Positions 33,864 to 42,623 of a stretch of 53,773 nucleotides of DNA are shown here, piece after piece (positions within the stretch are counted from its first letter, which is position 1; every line of letters starts with the position of its first letter). This DNA comes from Anaerolineae bacterium. GTDB taxonomy: Bacteria > Chloroflexota > Anaerolineae > Aggregatilineales > Phototrophicaceae. The stretch covers positions 1-53,773 of the forward strand of contig JAJDUC010000027.1 in the NCBI GenBank assembly GCA_022826865.1. The letters are read 5' to 3'. The notes beneath the pieces were generated by a model, which saw only the letters and a list, made by a program, of their open reading frames with translations, was not told where the DNA came from and made no database searches. Both the position numbers and the translations under genes were made by a program.

Positions 33864-34778
33864 TCACGGCGCCGCCCAGAGCTTCACACGATTATCGCCC
33901 GCGCCGGAAACCAGCATGGCGCCGGCCGCGTTGAAATCCAGAGACAGGACGGGGCGGGAATGGGCATTTAAGACAGCCAGTTGGGAAAAGGAGCGCATAT
34001 CCCAGACGCGTATGCAGTGATCGCGACCACCTGACGCCAGCAAGTCGCCCGCCGGTGAAAAAGCCAGGGCATCGGCGCCGCCGGCGTGCGCCGGCAGTTT
34101 CTGGATCAGACGGCCGGATGCGGTATCCCAGAATCGCAGGCTCATATCCCGGCTGGCGGAGGCCAACACCGCCCGGCCCGGCTGATGCGCCAAATGGCGG
34201 ATCCAATCGTCGTGCGCCTCAATCCGCTCCGACGGGAAACCCGCCTGAAGGCGCCAGGCGCGGATGGTCCGGTCGCGGCCCGCGGAAAACAGACGCGTTC
34301 CAAGCCGATCAAAGGCGAGCGCAGTCACCTCATCGCTATGCCCTTCCAGCACGACGGGAGGCGATGCCGACATGGTGTCCCAGAGGCGAACGGTATGGTC
34401 GGCGCTCGCGCTCGCCAGCAATCGACCGTCCGGGCTATAAGCCAGCGCCTCAACCGCACCAGCATGCCCGGGCAAGGTCCGGAACTCATCAAGTCCGGTT
34501 GGGCCGACCTTCCAAAGCCTCACCAGCATATCAGCGCCCGCGCTAGCCAGCTGCCCGCCTTCCGGATGGAATGCGATGCCCTTCACCGGCGCCCCGCCGA
34601 GAAGAGCCTGGCAGCTCGGGGCGCCACCAAAGCCGTCCCGGTATAGCGCGACACCGCCACCACAAATGGCCAGCGAGTCCCCGCGCGGCGACCAGCGCAA
34701 CTGCGAGATCCAGCCGAAGCTCAGCTGTCCGAGGCAGCGCAGCGCCTGCGCATTCTGGCGGTCAATCGGCCGCGGCAT
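33864..34778 (-). CDS. WD40 repeat protein
   Basis: A protein of 304 aa from ATG 34778. At least six to seven WD40 blades are recognisable by recurring GH...V..LAFSPDG..LAS.S.D...RLWD units, for example AVEALAYSPDGRLLASASAD and DALAFSPAGDLLASGGRD. It would form a single beta-propeller used as a binding scaffold. No signal peptide or extra catalytic domain is present. An earlier in-frame ATG at 34808 exists, but GGAAAGG precedes 34778. Confidence 0.88.
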   Translation of the reverse strand: MPRPIDRQNAQALRCLGQLSFGWISQLRWSPRGDSLAICGGGVALYRDGFGGAPSCQALLGGAPVKGIAFHPEGGQLASAGADMLVRLWKVGPTGLDEFRTLPGHAGAVEALAYSPDGRLLASASADHTVRLWDTMSASPPVVLEGHSDEVTALAFDRLGTRLFSAGRDRTIRAWRLQAGFPSERIEAHDDWIRHLAHQPGRAVLASASRDMSLRFWDTASGRLIQKLPAHAGGADALAFSPAGDLLASGGRDHCIRVWDMRSFSQLAVLNAHSRPVLSLDFNAAGAMLVSGAGDNRVKLWAAP

Positions 34779-34850
34779 CAGGCCCTTTCCTTTTACTCCG
34801 CCGGACATTCAGCGCCATTAAGGTCGACCAAGCGCATGCCTGCGCCGGCT

Positions 34851-34878
34851 ATGACATGGCATGCGCAGAGATTATAAT
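34851..34878 (+). promoter_or_regulatory. Promoter of the thioesterase-like gene
   Basis: ATGACA (34851-34856, 5 of 6 to consensus), 16-bp spacer, TATAAT (34873-34878). The ATG at 34909 follows by 31 nt. Confidence 0.65.
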
Positions 34879-34908
34879 GGCGGTCTATCCGACACAACGA
34901 GAGGCGCT

Positions 34909-35406
34909 ATGACCCGGGTCACGACCACACTTGAAGAAATCCGCCAGCTTGACAAGGCATACCAGCGGCGCATACCACGCGAATTTCTTGATGAGAACGA
35001 GCATGTGAATGTGCAATACTATTTGCATCTGGTCGAGCAGGGATTGGGCGCGGTCTTTGGCGACGTCGGTCTGGGCGCGGTTTACGCCCAAGCCGATATC
35101 TATGGCAATTTCGCTTTGGAGCAGCATATCCGCTATCTGTCCGAACTCTTGCTTGATGACCTGGTCAGCGTGCATATCCGCCTGCTAGAGTTGACGCCCA
35201 AGCGCGCCTACTTCATCGGATTCCTGGTCAACGACAGTCGTGATCAACTGGCTGCGACAGTTGAAATCGTCATGATGAACGTCGACATCGCGCAGCGCCG
35301 AGGCGCGCCCTTCCCGGCCGCAGCCGGCCTGCGATTAAGAGCGCTGCGCGTCCAGCACAGCAAACTGCCTTGGGCGGCGCCCGTCTGCGGCGTGATGGGC
35401 GCATGA
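34909..35406 (+). CDS. Hotdog-fold thioesterase-like protein
   Basis: A 165-aa protein. FLDENEHVNVQYYLHLVEQGLGAVF resembles the DxNxHVNNxxY active-site helix of 4-hydroxybenzoyl-CoA-type thioesterases. The strands EQHIRYLSELLLDDLVSVHIRLLEL and IVMMNVDIAQRR fit the hotdog sheet. Expected to hydrolyse an acyl-CoA; the substrate is unknown. ATG 34909 is chosen for the GAGAGG just upstream and the promoter 31 nt before it. Confidence 0.8.
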   Translation: MTRVTTTLEEIRQLDKAYQRRIPREFLDENEHVNVQYYLHLVEQGLGAVFGDVGLGAVYAQADIYGNFALEQHIRYLSELLLDDLVSVHIRLLELTPKRAYFIGFLVNDSRDQLAATVEIVMMNVDIAQRRGAPFPAAAGLRLRALRVQHSKLPWAAPVCGVMGA

Positions 35407-35445
35407 CAAGGCCCGGCGGACGGAAGCGCGTCGAGCGGGCGCCGC

Positions 35446-36534
35446 CTAAAGTTCCCGCGGATACGACGTCAAGACTTGAAGTCCGTCTTCGCTAACAACC
35501 ACATTGTCCTCGATGCGCACGCCGCCGACGCCCGGCAGGTAAACGCCCGGCTCTATGGTGAAGACCATGCCCGGCTCCAGGATCTGTTGATTGCCTTCCA
35601 CAATGTTGGGCTGTTCGTGCACGCTCAAACCCAGCCCGTGCCCCAGGCGATGGATAAAATACTCGCCCAGTCCGGCCGCTTCAATGACAGCGCGCGCTAC
35701 CTTATCGACTGCTTCGCAACTGACGCCCGGGCGCGCAAACTCGCGCGCCGCCTTGTTCGCGCCATATACGGCCTTGTACATCAACCGCATCTGTTCGGTC
35801 GGCTTTCCAAAACAAAAGGCGCGGGTGATATCAGCCGGATAATCATTAAAGCGCGCGCCGAAGTCGATCAGCAGAAACTCATCCTCGCCCCAAATGCGGT
35901 CGCCAGTATCGCCATGCGGCAAGCCGCTTTTCTCACCCGTCAGCACCAGCATGAAGGCCAATCCCTGCGCGCCGCGCTCCAGCATTTCCGCCGAGAGCCG
36001 GTCCGCGATTTGCCGCTCGCTGAGGCCCGGGCGCGCCCATTCCATCGTCGCGGTCAACGCCGCTTCGCTGATGTCCACAGCCCGCTGCATATTGGCTATC
36101 TCTTCCGGCGCCTTGCGCGCGCGCAAGTCCAGGAACAGGTCGCCGCTATCGAGCGTGTTCGCCGCCGTCAAGCCGGCATTTTGCAGCGCCAGCCATTCGA
36201 AATAGCGCAGGGTCTGGCCATCCAGCGCGCAGCGCGCCCGGCCCGGCGCCAGCGCCGCTACCGCCTGCTCAAAGGCTTCGCTGTATCCGCCTTGGTCCGT
36301 CCACATGAAGCGACGCGCCTCCAGGTCCGGCCGCGCTTCCAATTTGGCGACTTCCAACTCCGGAATGATGAAAGAAAGCCCAGACCGGCTGTAGATGCCC
36401 AGGATTGGCCGCTCGGAAAGGTGGAAGTGCAAGCCGGTGAAATAGACCATGTTTTCGCCGGGGACAAAGGCGACCAGATCCGCCTCGCTCCCTTCCAACA
36501 ACTTGTCCAGCCGCGCCTGATAATCGATCGCCAT
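35446..36534 (-). CDS. M24-family metallopeptidase (Xaa-Pro aminopeptidase-like)
   Basis: A 362-aa cytoplasmic peptidase. The N-terminal creatinase-like domain covers about 1-130 and the pita-bread catalytic domain the rest. The dinuclear metal ligands are in order: the two Asp of LIDFGARFNDYPADITR, His in HRLGHGLGLSVHE, Glu in VFTIEPGVY and Glu in VRIEDNVVV. It would remove an N-terminal residue before proline. AAAGGGG lies upstream of ATG 36534. It is transcribed away from the PhzF-like gene. Confidence 0.92.
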   Translation of the reverse strand: MAIDYQARLDKLLEGSEADLVAFVPGENMVYFTGLHFHLSERPILGIYSRSGLSFIIPELEVAKLEARPDLEARRFMWTDQGGYSEAFEQAVAALAPGRARCALDGQTLRYFEWLALQNAGLTAANTLDSGDLFLDLRARKAPEEIANMQRAVDISEAALTATMEWARPGLSERQIADRLSAEMLERGAQGLAFMLVLTGEKSGLPHGDTGDRIWGEDEFLLIDFGARFNDYPADITRAFCFGKPTEQMRLMYKAVYGANKAAREFARPGVSCEAVDKVARAVIEAAGLGEYFIHRLGHGLGLSVHEQPNIVEGNQQILEPGMVFTIEPGVYLPGVGGVRIEDNVVVSEDGLQVLTSYPREL

Positions 36535-36673
36535 GATCTATCCCCTTTCAAAGCCGCCGAATCTCGCCCAGATTCTAGACCAAATCCACCCTGCCCGTCC
36601 ACAATTCGCGGCCCCCGGCGCCTGCCGCGAATCTGGCGCGACAGCGGCACATGTCATGCGCGGCCGGGCCGCC

Positions 36674-36684
36674 TGTGCTATAAA
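36674..36684 (+). promoter_or_regulatory. Extended -10 element upstream of the PhzF-like gene
   Basis: TGTGC directly followed by TATAAA (36679-36684). It shares TGTGCTA with elements at 37651 and 43794. The ATG lies 43 nt downstream. Confidence 0.5.
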
Positions 36685-36726
36685 CAGGTATGCGCAACGT
36701 GCGAATCCAGGAGAGCGCCGCCCCTT

Positions 36727-37632
36727 ATGCGCTTGAATTATCACTTGCTTGATGTCTTCACCGAACGACCATTTGGCGGCAATCCTCTGGCTGTCTTTCC
36801 AGATCCGCCGCTCGATCTATCTGCCGAGTTGATGCAGAAAATCGCGGCCGAGTTGAATCTGTCCGAAACGACATTCGTCTTTCCAGCCGCCGACCCGGCG
36901 CATGACTTCAAACTGCGCATCTTCACGCCGGCCGCGGAACTCCCGATGGCGGGCCACCCAACCGTGGGCAGCGCCTTCACCCTGGCTCGGCTCGGCCGGC
37001 TCGGCAAATTGGAGGGGCAAAAAGAGATTGTGTTCGAAGAAGGCGTCGGACCGATCCGCGTAAGAATAAGCGCCGACGGGACGGGACAGCCGACCGAGAC
37101 CTGGATGGAGCAGCCCATACCCCGCTTCCTCGAAACGCGCGAAGATCGCGAGGCCATCGCCAACTTGCTGTCCTTGTCCCGGGAAGATCTGCTGGAAGAC
37201 GCGCCGCTCCAAGTCCTGAGCAGCGGCTTGCCCTTTCTTTATGTTGTGGTGAAGTCGCTTTCGGCGATGAAGCGCATCAGTTTGCGCCTCGACAAATGGA
37301 GCGAGCGCCTTGCAGGAAGCGGCGCCGAACAGATCTTCGTGACCGCCTTGGAAACCGAGTTCAGCGGCTCGACGGCGCACAGTCGCATGTTCGCCCCGGG
37401 CCTGGGCATTATTGAAGATCCTGCGACCGGTTCCGCGAGCGGCCCGCTGGGCGCCTATCTGCTGAAATACGGCCTCATTCAAACTGGCGAATTGCTCAGC
37501 GAACAGGGCATTGAAATGGGACGGCCCAGCTTCATCCATATCCGGGTCAAGCAGGAAGGCGGCCGCTTCAGCTCTGTTGCCGTCGGCGGCGCCTGCGCTT
37601 ATGTGGGCTTTGGAACGCTCGCGCTCGGCTAG
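36727..37632 (+). CDS. PhzF-family isomerase/epimerase-like protein
   Basis: A 301-aa protein of the PhzF/diaminopimelate epimerase fold. The start YHLLDVFTERPFGGNPLAVF, the substrate-loop segment ELNLSETTFVFP, ELPMAGHPTVGSAF and the C-terminal EDPATGSASGPLGAYL are all family hallmarks; the catalytic Glu is in NLSET. The substrate is unknown. ATG 36727 is chosen because the family sequence starts there; the open frame extends far upstream over the antisense peptidase. AGGAGAG lies about 12 nt before it. Confidence 0.9.
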   Translation: MRLNYHLLDVFTERPFGGNPLAVFPDPPLDLSAELMQKIAAELNLSETTFVFPAADPAHDFKLRIFTPAAELPMAGHPTVGSAFTLARLGRLGKLEGQKEIVFEEGVGPIRVRISADGTGQPTETWMEQPIPRFLETREDREAIANLLSLSREDLLEDAPLQVLSSGLPFLYVVVKSLSAMKRISLRLDKWSERLAGSGAEQIFVTALETEFSGSTAHSRMFAPGLGIIEDPATGSASGPLGAYLLKYGLIQTGELLSEQGIEMGRPSFIHIRVKQEGGRFSSVAVGGACAYVGFGTLALG

Positions 37633-37650
37633 ACGGGCGCGCCGCCGAAT

Positions 37651-37661
37651 TGTGCTAGAAT
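37651..37661 (+). promoter_or_regulatory. Extended -10 element upstream of the zinc-ribbon gene
   Basis: TGTGC followed by TAGAAT (37656-37661), 30 nt before ATG 37691. No clear -35. Confidence 0.5.
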
Positions 37662-37690
37662 GAGTCTGTCATGTCGCGGCGGTAGTTCTG

Positions 37691-38062
37691 ATGCGGAGCC
37701 TGGTGGTCGATCATTTTGATGCGCGCGCGGTCTTTCGCGGCTTGCTGGATGGAGAGGGATTCCGCGACCGTGTCGCCGGCTCCTGCTTGTACCGCTGCCC
37801 GCGCTGCGGCCACCGCATTCGCTTCCGCTGGCGCAGCTTCTACCAGGCAAATGGCCGCTCGCTTTTCAAGCGCAAGCTGCGCCGGGTCTTTGAAGATCTA
37901 ACGCCGACGCTGGCGGCGGATGAGCAAGGCTGCATCGATTTCTACTGCCCCACCTGCCAGGCGCCGACGCGCATCATTTACAGCGCCCAGGACTACAGCG
38001 AGATCGCCTATCACTTTGAGATCTACGCCGCCCTGGTCGGTGAAGGCGCCGCACGCAAATGA
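37691..38062 (+). CDS. Small zinc-ribbon-like protein
   Basis: A 123-aa protein of unknown function. Cysteines C32, C36, C39 (CLYRCPRCG) and C81, C86, C89 (CIDFYCPTC) form two CxxC knuckles 47 residues apart, enough for a zinc ribbon. The region between is strongly basic (FRWRSFYQANGRSLFKRKLR), suggesting nucleic-acid contact. Its stop overlaps the start of the next gene (ATGA at 38059-38062), so the two are translationally coupled and probably work together. Confidence 0.7.
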   Translation: MRSLVVDHFDARAVFRGLLDGEGFRDRVAGSCLYRCPRCGHRIRFRWRSFYQANGRSLFKRKLRRVFEDLTPTLAADEQGCIDFYCPTCQAPTRIIYSAQDYSEIAYHFEIYAALVGEGAARK

Positions 38063-39777
38063 AAAACATCCTGGCGACCCTGCGCGATTACGATCCCGGC
38101 ATGCTGCCGGCGCTGGCGGAGATTTGGGGTATCGAAAGCAGAAGCCTCGCCCCTGAAGACCTGATCCGACAAGTGCGGCAGGCAATGCTTGATGCAGCGG
38201 TTGCCGAAAACGTTTGGGACAAGCTGGACGAACCGGCCAGAACAGCGCTGCAACTGCTGGTGAGCAGCGCGCAAGCGAGGATGAAGGTCGCTCAGTTTGA
38301 GCGCTTCTACGGCAAGATTCGGAAAATGGGCAAAGGGCAAATCGACCGGGAGCAACCGCATCTGCACGGGGCGACCATTGCCGAAACCCTCTATTACCGC
38401 GGCTTCATCGGCGAGGGCTTCGATAAACTGGAAGACAATGTCATCGGCTTCATATATGTGCCCTCCGATCTCGTCGGCGCGCTGCCACTGCACAAGACGA
38501 GTTTCGAGAATCTGGACCGAGACGATGCTTTGGATAGCGATGGCATGCCGGGTTTGGATCTGGTTGAAGATGTCGATCAAGTCAACCCGGCTGATACCTC
38601 CATCGTCGATGATTTGACGACGTTGTTGGCCATCTTGCAGTCCAGCCCGGCCGGCATTGAAGGCGCGCGCTTCGCGCCGGAAAAAGCTGGCGCTATTGCG
38701 CCGCAGCTTTTGAACCAGAGCGAGAGCCGTCTGAGCTTCATGCTCGGCATCGGCATCGGCGCAGGCATCATCACGCTGGAAGAAGGCAATGCCCAGCCCA
38801 GCCGCGAGCAAGCGCGAAGCTGGCTGAACGCGACCCGCGCCGAGCAGATTCGGACGCTGGCGCTGGCTTGGCGGGAGAGCCAAAACTGGCGCGACATGTG
38901 GCATATCCCCGGCCTGTATCCGGATGATTCCGGCTGGTCCTACGATCCAGCCGCCGCTCGCAACGCGATAATCGCCCTGCTCGAGGAGCTGCTGCCGGAA
39001 CGCGGTTGGATCTCGATCAATGACCTCATCGAAGTCATCAAGGACATCGAGCCGGATTTCCAGCGACTGAATGGCGACTACGACAGTTGGTACATCCGCA
39101 ATGACGCCGGCGAATATCTCACCGGCTTCGAAAGCTGGGATGCCGTCGAAGGCTCGCTGATCGAATTCTACATTGTCGGGCCAATGCACTGGCTGGGCTT
39201 GGCCGATATTGGCGACGATGTCATGCGCCTGACCGCTTACGGCCGCGCCTTCCTCGAGCATAGCGCTTGGCCGCAGCCGGCCGAGGCGTCCGCTCGCATT
39301 GAAGTCCTCGCGGATGGCAGTCTTCTGGCATCACGCCGAGTGAATCGCTTTGAGCGTTTTCAGTTGGCGCGTTTCGCCCATTGTCTGGCGGCGGGCGACC
39401 CCTATATCTACGCCATCGACGCCGACAGCATCCAACGCGCCGCGCCACAGGGCATATCCAGCAAACATATTCAGGCCTTCATCGCCAAACACCTGGATGG
39501 AACGGCGATACCCCTGCCCCTCCTCAAGCTTCTGCGCAATTGGCAGGCGGGCGCCAAGACATCGGTCGCCCTGGAATCGCTGGCTGTGCTGCGCAGCACA
39601 TCGGAAGAGACCATGGAAAAGATCTTCGCCACTCCCGCTTTTCGCCGTTATCTGGGGGCGCGGCTGGGGCCGATGGCCTGCGCAGTGCGCGCCGATCAAT
39701 GGGCGGCTTTGAAAGCGGCCCTGGGCGAAAACGGCATTGAGATTGATACAACCCAATTCTCGGACGATACCGATTGA
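38059..39777 (+). CDS. Helicase-associated-domain (Helicase_C_3-like) protein
   Basis: A 572-aa protein without P-loop or DEAD-box motifs. The C-terminal third (IEVLADGSLLASRRVNRFERFQLARF and IQAFIAKHL) resembles the helicase-associated XPB/Ssl2-like N-terminal domain found in actinobacterial and Chloroflexi proteins. The N-terminal part is helical (DLIRQVRQAMLDAAVAE) with winged-helix character. Residues 160-180 are acidic. It is coupled to a zinc-ribbon protein by a 4-bp overlap. A DNA-binding or repair-related role is possible but not shown. Confidence 0.75.
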   Translation: MKNILATLRDYDPGMLPALAEIWGIESRSLAPEDLIRQVRQAMLDAAVAENVWDKLDEPARTALQLLVSSAQARMKVAQFERFYGKIRKMGKGQIDREQPHLHGATIAETLYYRGFIGEGFDKLEDNVIGFIYVPSDLVGALPLHKTSFENLDRDDALDSDGMPGLDLVEDVDQVNPADTSIVDDLTTLLAILQSSPAGIEGARFAPEKAGAIAPQLLNQSESRLSFMLGIGIGAGIITLEEGNAQPSREQARSWLNATRAEQIRTLALAWRESQNWRDMWHIPGLYPDDSGWSYDPAAARNAIIALLEELLPERGWISINDLIEVIKDIEPDFQRLNGDYDSWYIRNDAGEYLTGFESWDAVEGSLIEFYIVGPMHWLGLADIGDDVMRLTAYGRAFLEHSAWPQPAEASARIEVLADGSLLASRRVNRFERFQLARFAHCLAAGDPYIYAIDADSIQRAAPQGISSKHIQAFIAKHLDGTAIPLPLLKLLRNWQAGAKTSVALESLAVLRSTSEETMEKIFATPAFRRYLGARLGPMACAVRADQWAALKAALGENGIEIDTTQFSDDTD

Positions 39778-39792
39778 GGCCGCCGGCGCGCT

Positions 39793-40617
39793 TTATCTGC
39801 GTTGAAGACCCATCTGGTAAACGGACTTCTTCTTCCAACCGGCGGACTTGGCGATTTCACTTGCCGCCCGCGAAAGGGACGCGCCATCGGCCAGCCGCGC
39901 GGACAAAGCCCGCCTCACTTCCGCCTCTGTCCAAACGGCTGCGGCCGCATCAGCGCCGGCTATCACCAGGGTCACTTCGCCGCGGGGGTTCTCCCGCTTG
40001 AAATGTTCGGCCAGTTCTGCCGCCGTGCCGCGCAGAAATTCTTCGAACTTCTTGCTGATTTCGCGGGCGACGCAAACTCGGCGATCGGCGCCGGCCACCT
40101 CAGACAGGAGGGCCAGGGTCGCCCGCAATCGATAGGGACTTTCAAAGGCGACGATCGTCTCGCGCCGCTGCGCCAATTCCGCAAGCGACTCGCGCAATGC
40201 GGCGGTCTTTCGCGGCAAGAAGCCGACGAAGAGAAAGCGATCGGTCGCCAGGCCGGCGCCGGTCAGCGCGGCGGTGATTGCGCTGGCGCCGGGCAATGGC
40301 GCTACGTCAAATCCGCCATCGATCGCCGCGGCGATCAACTCATAGCCCGGGTCGGAAATGCCGGGCGTGCCGGCATCGGAAATCAGCGCGACATCGCCCC
40401 GCTCCAGCGCGGTCAAAATGTCCTTGATGCGCGACAGCTTGTTGTGCTCATGGTAACTGGTCAGTGGCGTATCGATATCATAATGCCGCGTCAACACGCG
40501 AGAGGCGCGGGTGTCCTCAGCGGCGATAAGCGCCGCTTCGCGCAAAATGCGCAGAGCGCGCAAGCTGATGTCCTCGAGGTTGCCGATCGGTGTCGGGACG
40601 ATGTAGAGCGTGCCCAT
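39793..40617 (-). CDS. rsmI: 16S rRNA (cytidine(1402)-2'-O)-methyltransferase
   Basis: A 274-aa SAM-dependent methyltransferase of the tetrapyrrole-methylase fold. The N-terminus GTLYIVPTPIGNLEDISLRAL is diagnostic. IAAEDTRASRVL, SYHEHNK, ALISDAGTPGISDPGYEL and PGASAITAALTGAGL follow as in RsmI. It modifies the decoding site of 16S rRNA. It ends 15 bp from the convergent helicase-associated protein gene. Confidence 0.95.
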   Translation of the reverse strand: MGTLYIVPTPIGNLEDISLRALRILREAALIAAEDTRASRVLTRHYDIDTPLTSYHEHNKLSRIKDILTALERGDVALISDAGTPGISDPGYELIAAAIDGGFDVAPLPGASAITAALTGAGLATDRFLFVGFLPRKTAALRESLAELAQRRETIVAFESPYRLRATLALLSEVAGADRRVCVAREISKKFEEFLRGTAAELAEHFKRENPRGEVTLVIAGADAAAAVWTEAEVRRALSARLADGASLSRAASEIAKSAGWKKKSVYQMGLQRR

Positions 40618-40641
40618 CAGCGCCAGCCTGTTTGATCGCCC

Positions 40642-41850
40642 TTAGCTCCGGCGCGGCGGAAAGACATGAGCAAGCGCCTCAGGCATAACGCTCTTGAAGG
40701 CGGCCAGGCTATGCCCGCTGCCCAAGTCAACAAAGCGGTATTTGAGCTCCGGGTCGTGCGTCATGCGCCGCTCCAGGATCCCGCGCAGCGCCAGAGCGGG
40801 TTTGTAAAAGCGCAGATCCTGCTCGTAGCGGCCGACGGATTGAAAGATGCGATTGGGCAAAATCGGCGAATCGCGAAAGCGCTGCGCATATTCTTTCAGC
40901 AGTTGCACCGCCGGCGGCCGCCCCAGGGGCGGGGAGATCATGATCAAATGACCGAATATGGCCGGGTTCTTAAGCGCCGCGTGAGCGGCGGCTATCGCGC
41001 CCTCGCCGACGCCGCCCAGACCAAGATTGAGAGGCTCAATCCGGTGTTCCGCTTGCAAGAAAGGCAAGAGTTCCGCCGCGATCATGGCGTACTGTTTGTC
41101 GTTGCCGACATATTCTTTCACGCGCTCGGATTGGTCGCCGCTGGCGATCATGGCGATGATGATGGGTTCCATCCGTCCGTGCTTGATGAGGGCATCGGCA
41201 ATGTAGGGCGCCTCCATCGTCTTCAGCGCCCACTGCCCGTCCATCAAGACAAGCAGTCGGTAGTTCAGGCCGTCCCTCGCCTCATAACCGGGTGGTGTAT
41301 AGACCCACAGATTGCGATTCTGGAAACCGAGCTGCGCCGAACTGAATTTGTGGCGATATACGCGGCCCCGCGCCACAGAAGGCATGGCGCTCCAATCGGG
41401 CAGCGGGCGCGCCCGCGGCATCTGCAATACCGAAGTATTGACCTGGCTGGCCTGGATAGATTGGGCATTCAGCGGATCGGCTTCCCAATGGCGGACGACC
41501 CGATCCATCAAGTTGAGCTCTTGCGCCAGAGGCGTGCCGGGATCGTCCACCGCGAACATATAATCGACCAAGGCATCCCGTTCAAAGTAGCGCTGAAAAT
41601 ACCAGAGCGAGGTATCGTCCAGCCGCACCATGTTCTCGAAGGGCGGGTCGCGGTTGACGATATCAATATTCAGGGCGACGCTCTGCGCCGTTATCGACTC
41701 ATAAACAAAAGTCGCTTTGTTGCGTTCGACCCAGGGCCATTCATCCTGGCTATTGAGCAATTCATCCACCAGGCCTTGCCTGCCCTCAGTCTCCGTCTGA
41801 TAGATCTCGCACAAGAACTGGATGAATGAATTCCAACGCGATGAAGCCAA
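40642..41850 (-). CDS. Enterochelin esterase-like alpha/beta hydrolase lacking the catalytic serine
   Basis: A 402-aa protein. An N-terminal beta-sandwich region (about 45-150) precedes an Esterase_D-type alpha/beta hydrolase domain (about 160-402), with YTPPGYE and VLMDGQWA as in Fes/IroE-like proteins. The nucleophile elbow reads GGVGEGA at 279-285, so the expected GxSxG serine is Gly282. The late His380 (GSGHS) is kept. It may be a binding protein or pseudoenzyme, or use another residue. The start is TTG 41850 because GAGGAAGG lies about 6 nt upstream. There is no signal peptide. Confidence 0.78.
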   Translation of the reverse strand: MASSRWNSFIQFLCEIYQTETEGRQGLVDELLNSQDEWPWVERNKATFVYESITAQSVALNIDIVNRDPPFENMVRLDDTSLWYFQRYFERDALVDYMFAVDDPGTPLAQELNLMDRVVRHWEADPLNAQSIQASQVNTSVLQMPRARPLPDWSAMPSVARGRVYRHKFSSAQLGFQNRNLWVYTPPGYEARDGLNYRLLVLMDGQWALKTMEAPYIADALIKHGRMEPIIIAMIASGDQSERVKEYVGNDKQYAMIAAELLPFLQAEHRIEPLNLGLGGVGEGAIAAAHAALKNPAIFGHLIMISPPLGRPPAVQLLKEYAQRFRDSPILPNRIFQSVGRYEQDLRFYKPALALRGILERRMTHDPELKYRFVDLGSGHSLAAFKSVMPEALAHVFPPRRS

Positions 41851-42112
41851 GCGGCACCTTCCTCAAAGCTGTGGAGAGGAACAGCATCATTGTAGCACCT
41901 GCGTTCTCGATGGGAAAATCCCGGCCGGCGCGCGTTTGACCGTGAGCCGGCTGCCGCCGCAACTGTCAGCTTCTCCCAAGGACATGGGGCAAATCGCACA
42001 AGAACATGACAGCTCTAGCCGCTCTGCAGTAAGATACGGGTGGAGTGACGCCCCTGTGCTCGATATGCCCGGCCCAGGTCGATGCGCCTGACCGCTGCGG
42101 AAGGAAGGCAAA

Positions 42113-42517
42113 ATGCCGACGCGCTACATCTACTCGTTCACTGAACCCATCAATCCGGAAGAATTGTATGAGCTATTGCAGCAGACCGCTTGGGCTAAGA
42201 ATCGCAGCCCGCTGGACATTCAACTGATGTTGGACCGCAGCCAGATCACGCTTGGCGTCTGGGATGAAGATCGTCTGATTGGCTTCTCCCGCGTCACTAG
42301 CGACGACATGTATCGCGCCCTAATTGATGATGTTGTGGTGGACAGCGCTTATCGCGGGCGAGGCATTGCGTCCGGGATGTTGAAGAAACTCTTGATACGC
42401 TTGCAGCATGTTGAGCAGGTCATGCTCGATTGCGCGCCGGATCTAAGCGCGTTTTACGCCAGATTCGGATTCCGAGTTAAGCAGGAAACCTCCATGAAAC
42501 TGGAGAATAAAAGATAA
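42113..42517 (+). CDS. GNAT-family acetyltransferase
   Basis: A 134-aa single-domain N-acetyltransferase. The acetyl-CoA-binding motif A is intact: IDDVVVDSAYRGRGIASGMLKKLL with R-G-R-G-I-A. The C-terminal AFYARFGFRVK is the usual closing strand-helix. It resembles YitH/PA4794-type small GNATs, but the substrate is unknown. Shine-Dalgarno GGAAGG precedes ATG 42113. No operon partner. Confidence 0.88.
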   Translation: MPTRYIYSFTEPINPEELYELLQQTAWAKNRSPLDIQLMLDRSQITLGVWDEDRLIGFSRVTSDDMYRALIDDVVVDSAYRGRGIASGMLKKLLIRLQHVEQVMLDCAPDLSAFYARFGFRVKQETSMKLENKR

Positions 42518-42623
42518 TTCTGCGCCGGGCAGCACCAAAATCAGCATCTTACTTCCGAAGACTGAATCGATTATCATCGCTCTGCTTAATCCATTTCCGG
42601 CATTCAGAATTGCGGCCGCCATC

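Noticed and set aside
35476..36726. Long plus-strand extension upstream of the PhzF-like gene
   Set aside because: Antisense to the M24 peptidase; the PhzF family sequence starts only at 36727 with a Shine-Dalgarno before it.
38023..39261. 412-codon minus-strand frame
   Set aside because: Antisense to the helicase-associated-domain gene; no motif or ribosome site.
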